Part shown: positions 31,912-34,891 of the stretch, piece after piece
How positions within the stretch are numbered: the first letter of the stretch is position 1
Layout of the letters: each line of letters starts with the position of its first letter
NCBI GenBank assembly: GCA_049242865.1
Contig: JBMLOR010000202.1
Span: forward strand, 1 to 34,891
DNA length: 34,891 nt
Source: CAIVPM01 sp049242865
GTDB lineage: Bacteria > Bacteroidota > Bacteroidia > Chitinophagales > Chitinophagaceae
Direction of reading: 5' to 3'
Notes under the pieces: model-generated
Seen by the model: only the letters and a program-made list of their open reading frames with translations
What the model was told of the DNA's origin: nothing
Database searches by the model: none
Translations under genes and position numbers: made by a program

Positions 31912-33371
31912 CAAAAAATAATACAATTAAATTAGAGTTTGATACAAAGTATGCCCCTGCACCAGAAAGCAAAAGCAGTGCAACCATCAAACCTAAATAT
32001 GATTTGTTTATAAATGGTAAGTTCGAAAAACCATCAAGCAAAAAGTATTTCGATACTATTAATCCTGCAACTGAAGAAAAGTTGAGCGAAGTAGCTGAAG
32101 CTAATGCAACAGACGTTGACAAAGCAGTTAAAGCTGCACGAACTGCTTACGATAAAACTTGGAGTAAACTCCCAGCGAAAGAAAGAGCAAAATATATTTA
32201 TCGCATAGCACGTATGATTCAAGAACGTGCAAGAGAGTTTAGTGTAATTGAAACTTTAGATGGTGGTAAAACCATCAGAGAAAGTAGAGATATTGATGTG
32301 CCATTGGCAGCCAATCACTTTTTTTATTACGCAGGTTGGGCAGATAAATTAGAGTATGCTTTTCCAAATAAAAAAATTTCACCTTTAGGTGTTGCAGGAC
32401 AAATTATTCCTTGGAATTTTCCTTTATTAATGGCTGCATGGAAAATTGCTCCTGCTTTGGCAACAGGCAATACAGTTGTTTTAAAGCCTGCAGAAACCAC
32501 GCCATTAACTGCTTTAAAGTTGGCTGAAATTATTCAAGAAAGTGATTTGCCACCGGGTGTTGTAAATATTATTACAGGAGCGGGTGCAACTGGTGCTGCC
32601 ATTGTAAATCATCCTGATATTAATAAAATTGCTTTCACAGGAAGCACTAATGTTGGAAAAATTATTCAACATGCAGTTGCAGGAACTGATAAAAAAGTTA
32701 CACTTGAATTGGGTGGTAAAGCAGCGAATATAATTTTTGATGATGCCCCGCTCGACCAAGCTGTTGAAGGAGTGATTAACGGAATTTTCTTTAATCAAGG
32801 ACATGTTTGTTGTGCAGGTTCTCGATTGTTTGTGCAAGAAAGTGTATACAAACAAGTGCTTCAAAAACTGAAAGATAGAATTGAAACTTTACTTGTTGGT
32901 GACCCATTAGATAAAAATACTGATATTGGAGCTATTAACAGTAAAGAGCAATTAGCAACCATTCATAAATACATTAATATTGGTAAAAAAGAAGGTGCTG
33001 AAATGTTTGAAAGTAGCTGTGCCTTGCCAAAAAAAGGATTCTTCTGTCGCCCAACCTTGTTTACCAACGTAGCACAAAGTAGTAGAATTGCACAAGAAGA
33101 AATTTTTGGCCCAGTATTAACAATACAAACTTTTAGAACTGATGATGAAGTAATTGAAAAAGCCAACAATACGCCATTTGGTTTAAGTGCAGGTGTTTGG
33201 ACTGATAAGGGTTCTAAAATATTTAACCTCACCACTAAAATGCGTGCAGGTGTGGTTTGGGCAAATACTTACAACAAGTTCGATCCTACCTCTCCATTTG
33301 GTGGTTATAAAGAAAGTGGCTTTGGCAGAGAAGGTGGATTACATGGTTTAGGGGCTTATTTAAATCTATAA
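31902..33371 (+). CDS. Aldehyde dehydrogenase family protein
   Basis: A 489-residue NAD(P)-dependent aldehyde dehydrogenase. Motifs: PWNFPLLMAAWKIAPALATGNTVVLKPAE (170-198, cofactor site), FTGSTNVGK (245-253), the general base Glu269 in LELGGKAA, catalytic Cys303 in GHVCCAGSR, and EEIFGPVL near 395. The likely role is oxidation of acetaldehyde from the DeoC reaction, inferred from the neighbour; the family does not fix the substrate. The N-terminus (AKAKNNTIKLEFDTKYAPAPESK) is a variable lead-in. The upstream region is interrupted by the N gap, and a copy of the first codons is found on the far side of it. Confidence 0.93.
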   Translation: MAKAKNNTIKLEFDTKYAPAPESKSSATIKPKYDLFINGKFEKPSSKKYFDTINPATEEKLSEVAEANATDVDKAVKAARTAYDKTWSKLPAKERAKYIYRIARMIQERAREFSVIETLDGGKTIRESRDIDVPLAANHFFYYAGWADKLEYAFPNKKISPLGVAGQIIPWNFPLLMAAWKIAPALATGNTVVLKPAETTPLTALKLAEIIQESDLPPGVVNIITGAGATGAAIVNHPDINKIAFTGSTNVGKIIQHAVAGTDKKVTLELGGKAANIIFDDAPLDQAVEGVINGIFFNQGHVCCAGSRLFVQESVYKQVLQKLKDRIETLLVGDPLDKNTDIGAINSKEQLATIHKYINIGKKEGAEMFESSCALPKKGFFCRPTLFTNVAQSSRIAQEEIFGPVLTIQTFRTDDEVIEKANNTPFGLSAGVWTDKGSKIFNLTTKMRAGVVWANTYNKFDPTSPFGGYKESGFGREGGLHGLGAYLNL

Positions 33372-33405
33372 TCTTATAACTTATCAATTTGTACATTATA
33401 TACAT

Positions 33406-33435
33406 AACAATAGCAGCCCAAAGGCTGCTATTGTT
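33406..33435. terminator. Hairpin terminator between the aldehyde dehydrogenase and rtcB genes
   Basis: AACAATAGCAGCC (33406-33418) and GGCTGCTATTGTT (33423-33435) form a perfect 13-bp stem with loop CAAA. The right arm ends in the first base of the rtcB stop codon. T-richness after the stem is moderate on both strands. Confidence 0.7.
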
Positions 33436-34886
33436 TATTCTCCATCAAGCATATTTTGCTTTTTAGGTTTTCGCCATTGGTTGGTTTCTGCACCACACAT
33501 TTTTACAATTTTTGGTGTAAACTTTCCAACAATATCAACTAGCTCTTGTTGCGATTGCATTACTAAATTGATGTCTTTGTAAGCAAAAGGTGCTTCATCC
33601 AATCCTCCACCCAAAAGTTTTACTTGGTGTTTTTTTAACTCTTCATTTAAAGCATTTTGAGTAATAGATTGTAAGGCCTTGCTTCTACTCATTTGTCTTC
33701 CTGCACCATGTGATGCTGAATTTACAGAAGCCACTTCACCCCTTCCTTTTACTATAAAACCATTGGCAGTCATAGAACCAGGAATAATTCCCAATACATT
33801 TTTTCCTGCAGGTGTTGCACCTTTTCTATGCACAATTACTTCTTCACCATTATACATTTCTTTCCAAGCAAAATTGTGATGATTCTCTACCATTTTTATA
33901 GGTTTTCGCCCTAACTGCTTGGCTATTTTTTGATGGATGATGTGGTGACAAGCACTTGCATAATCACCAGCTAAATTCATTGCCAACCAATACTCTATGC
34001 CTTCTTGTTCATCAAGCGTTAGCCAAGCTAAATTTTTTGCTTCGTCTGGCAAACACCTTTTTTCTTTGGCAATTTTGGTATAATGATTAGCAATATTAGC
34101 ACCCAAAGCCCTAGAACCAGAGTGCGACAATAAGCCTACATAAGTACCAGCTTCTACACCCAACACCTCATCTTTTTCAGCAATATCTACTATACCAAAT
34201 TCTACAAAGTGATTACCAGAACCAGAAGAACCCAATTGTCGCCAAGCCCTACCCTGCAAGCCTTTCAGCAATTCTATTTCATTAAATAAATGGCTTTCCA
34301 TTACTTCATGATCTTCAGCTTGCACAAACTGTGCACCACTTCCAAATAAGGTTGCTTCCCCAAGTTCTCTTACAAAAAAACTTTCTCTTTGAACTAAATC
34401 TTTAACATCAATATCAAAAATGCTCAGGCACATTCTGCAACCTATATCAACACCCACACCATAAGGAATGACTGCATTTTTAGTTGCCAACACACCACCA
34501 ATAGGCAAACCATAGCCATGATGAGCATCAGGCATTAAAGCACCTGCAACACTTATAGGCAATTTGGCAGCAGTATACATTTGATGCAATGCACCTTCTT
34601 CAATATGCTCAGCTCCATAAATAGTAAAGTTGATGCCTTTTGCATTTAACGAAATCGTGGCTCCATCTTTATCTTCTTTTGGCAATAACCTTTCTGCTAT
34701 CACACTTAATATGGCATCGTTTTTATATTCTATTGGGCTAGCCAATACTTTTTGTAATAACGCCATCACGTCCTCCTTTTTACTATGTTTATAATGCTTT
34801 TCCATTGTATTCATTACAATAGGAATAATTGGGCTTTCAGGAAATCCTATTGCCCTTAATTCTTTTGCGTTTATTTTTAGTTTCAT
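33435..34886 (-). CDS. rtcB: RtcB family RNA ligase
   Basis: A 483-residue RtcB-type enzyme, which joins 2',3'-cyclic phosphate and 5'-OH RNA ends with GTP and Mn2+. Metal-site motifs are present: MPDAHHGYGLPIGGV (118-132), VGVDIGCRM (144-152, Cys150), GSGNHFVEFG (222-231), LLSHSGSRALG (252-262), ENHHNFAWKE (334-343), and the guanylylated His393 in SASHGAGRQMSRSKA (390-404). The complete start (ATG at 34886) is in the window, but the upstream region is cut off 5 bases later. No archease or RtcA gene is visible. In bacteria RtcB takes part in RNA repair; what it repairs here is unknown. Confidence 0.92.
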   Translation of the reverse strand: MKLKINAKELRAIGFPESPIIPIVMNTMEKHYKHSKKEDVMALLQKVLASPIEYKNDAILSVIAERLLPKEDKDGATISLNAKGINFTIYGAEHIEEGALHQMYTAAKLPISVAGALMPDAHHGYGLPIGGVLATKNAVIPYGVGVDIGCRMCLSIFDIDVKDLVQRESFFVRELGEATLFGSGAQFVQAEDHEVMESHLFNEIELLKGLQGRAWRQLGSSGSGNHFVEFGIVDIAEKDEVLGVEAGTYVGLLSHSGSRALGANIANHYTKIAKEKRCLPDEAKNLAWLTLDEQEGIEYWLAMNLAGDYASACHHIIHQKIAKQLGRKPIKMVENHHNFAWKEMYNGEEVIVHRKGATPAGKNVLGIIPGSMTANGFIVKGRGEVASVNSASHGAGRQMSRSKALQSITQNALNEELKKHQVKLLGGGLDEAPFAYKDINLVMQSQQELVDIVGKFTPKIVKMCGAETNQWRKPKKQNMLDGE

Positions 34887-34891
34887 TTTTT

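Noticed and set aside
31617..31926. Open frames crossing the N run
   Set aside because: They consist of low-complexity repeat translation plus undetermined residues and are artefacts of the gap.
1..34891. tRNA and rRNA genes
   Set aside because: No T-loop GGTTCnAnnCC with matching acceptor arms and no rRNA-like segment was noticed by eye; the SRP RNA is the only structured RNA I can support.

Overview
The window reads as chromosomal DNA of a low-GC member of the Bacteroidota, most likely near Chitinophagales/Sphingobacteriia. Support comes from a GldB lipoprotein, several small Sec/lipobox lipoproteins, a TonB-like protein followed by folC, an IspH with the N-terminal extension seen in this phylum, PRiA4_ORF3 and 2TM-domain proteins, and promoters of the Bacteroidota type (TTTG - about 20 nt - TAnnTTTG). 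No plasmid, phage or complete transposon genes are visible; this is mainly a housekeeping region. One run of 100 Ns (31757-31856) marks a scaffold gap.

Layout. 1-1407: 5' end of a transaldolase-like aldolase gene (minus), a four-helix-bundle (23S rRNA intervening-sequence protein, IVP) gene between AT-rich repeats, the SRP RNA gene (minus), then ccmB (plus). 1404-2895: gldB and a DUF4878-like lipoprotein (minus). 2959-8433: ECF sigma factor with a small membrane protein, TonB-like protein, folC, an FAD oxidoreductase, a membrane protein and engB (plus). 8430-13007: M20 amidohydrolase, SPOR-like protein and uvrA (minus). 13238-17105: second ECF sigma factor, coiled-coil secreted protein, VanZ-like and 2TM proteins, long-chain acyl-CoA ligase (plus). 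17253-19072: lipA and a probable outer-membrane protein (minus). 19117-20065: OsmC and MarR proteins (plus). 20066-21463: beta-helix lipoprotein (minus). 21582-23742: lipocalin-like lipoprotein and prfC (plus). 23850-25712: PRiA4_ORF3 protein and ispH (minus). 26012-26485: YkuK-like RNase H fold (plus). 26492-28726: acyltransferase and LuxE-like acyl-protein synthetase (minus). 28761-33371: lipoprotein, UbiA-like membrane protein, deoC, a second IVP gene, aldehyde dehydrogenase (plus). 33435-34886: rtcB (minus).

The most notable structure is the pair of IVP genes. Each sits in the spacer between two unrelated or functionally linked genes and is bracketed by its own degenerate, self-complementary repeats with a unit of about 9-10 bp. 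One lies between the SRP RNA and the aldolase gene, the other between deoC and the aldehyde dehydrogenase. The architecture recalls intervening sequences of 23S rRNA (hairpin arms around an IVP ORF), but here outside rRNA.

A second signal is promoter geometry. The SRP RNA 5' end lies 5 nt after a perfect TAnnTTTG box, which calibrates the start site. The same rule puts the transcription starts of ccmB and engB on or next to their start codons, so both messages may be leaderless. A third is an assembly point: 55 identical bases abut both sides of the N run, so the gap is probably artificial.
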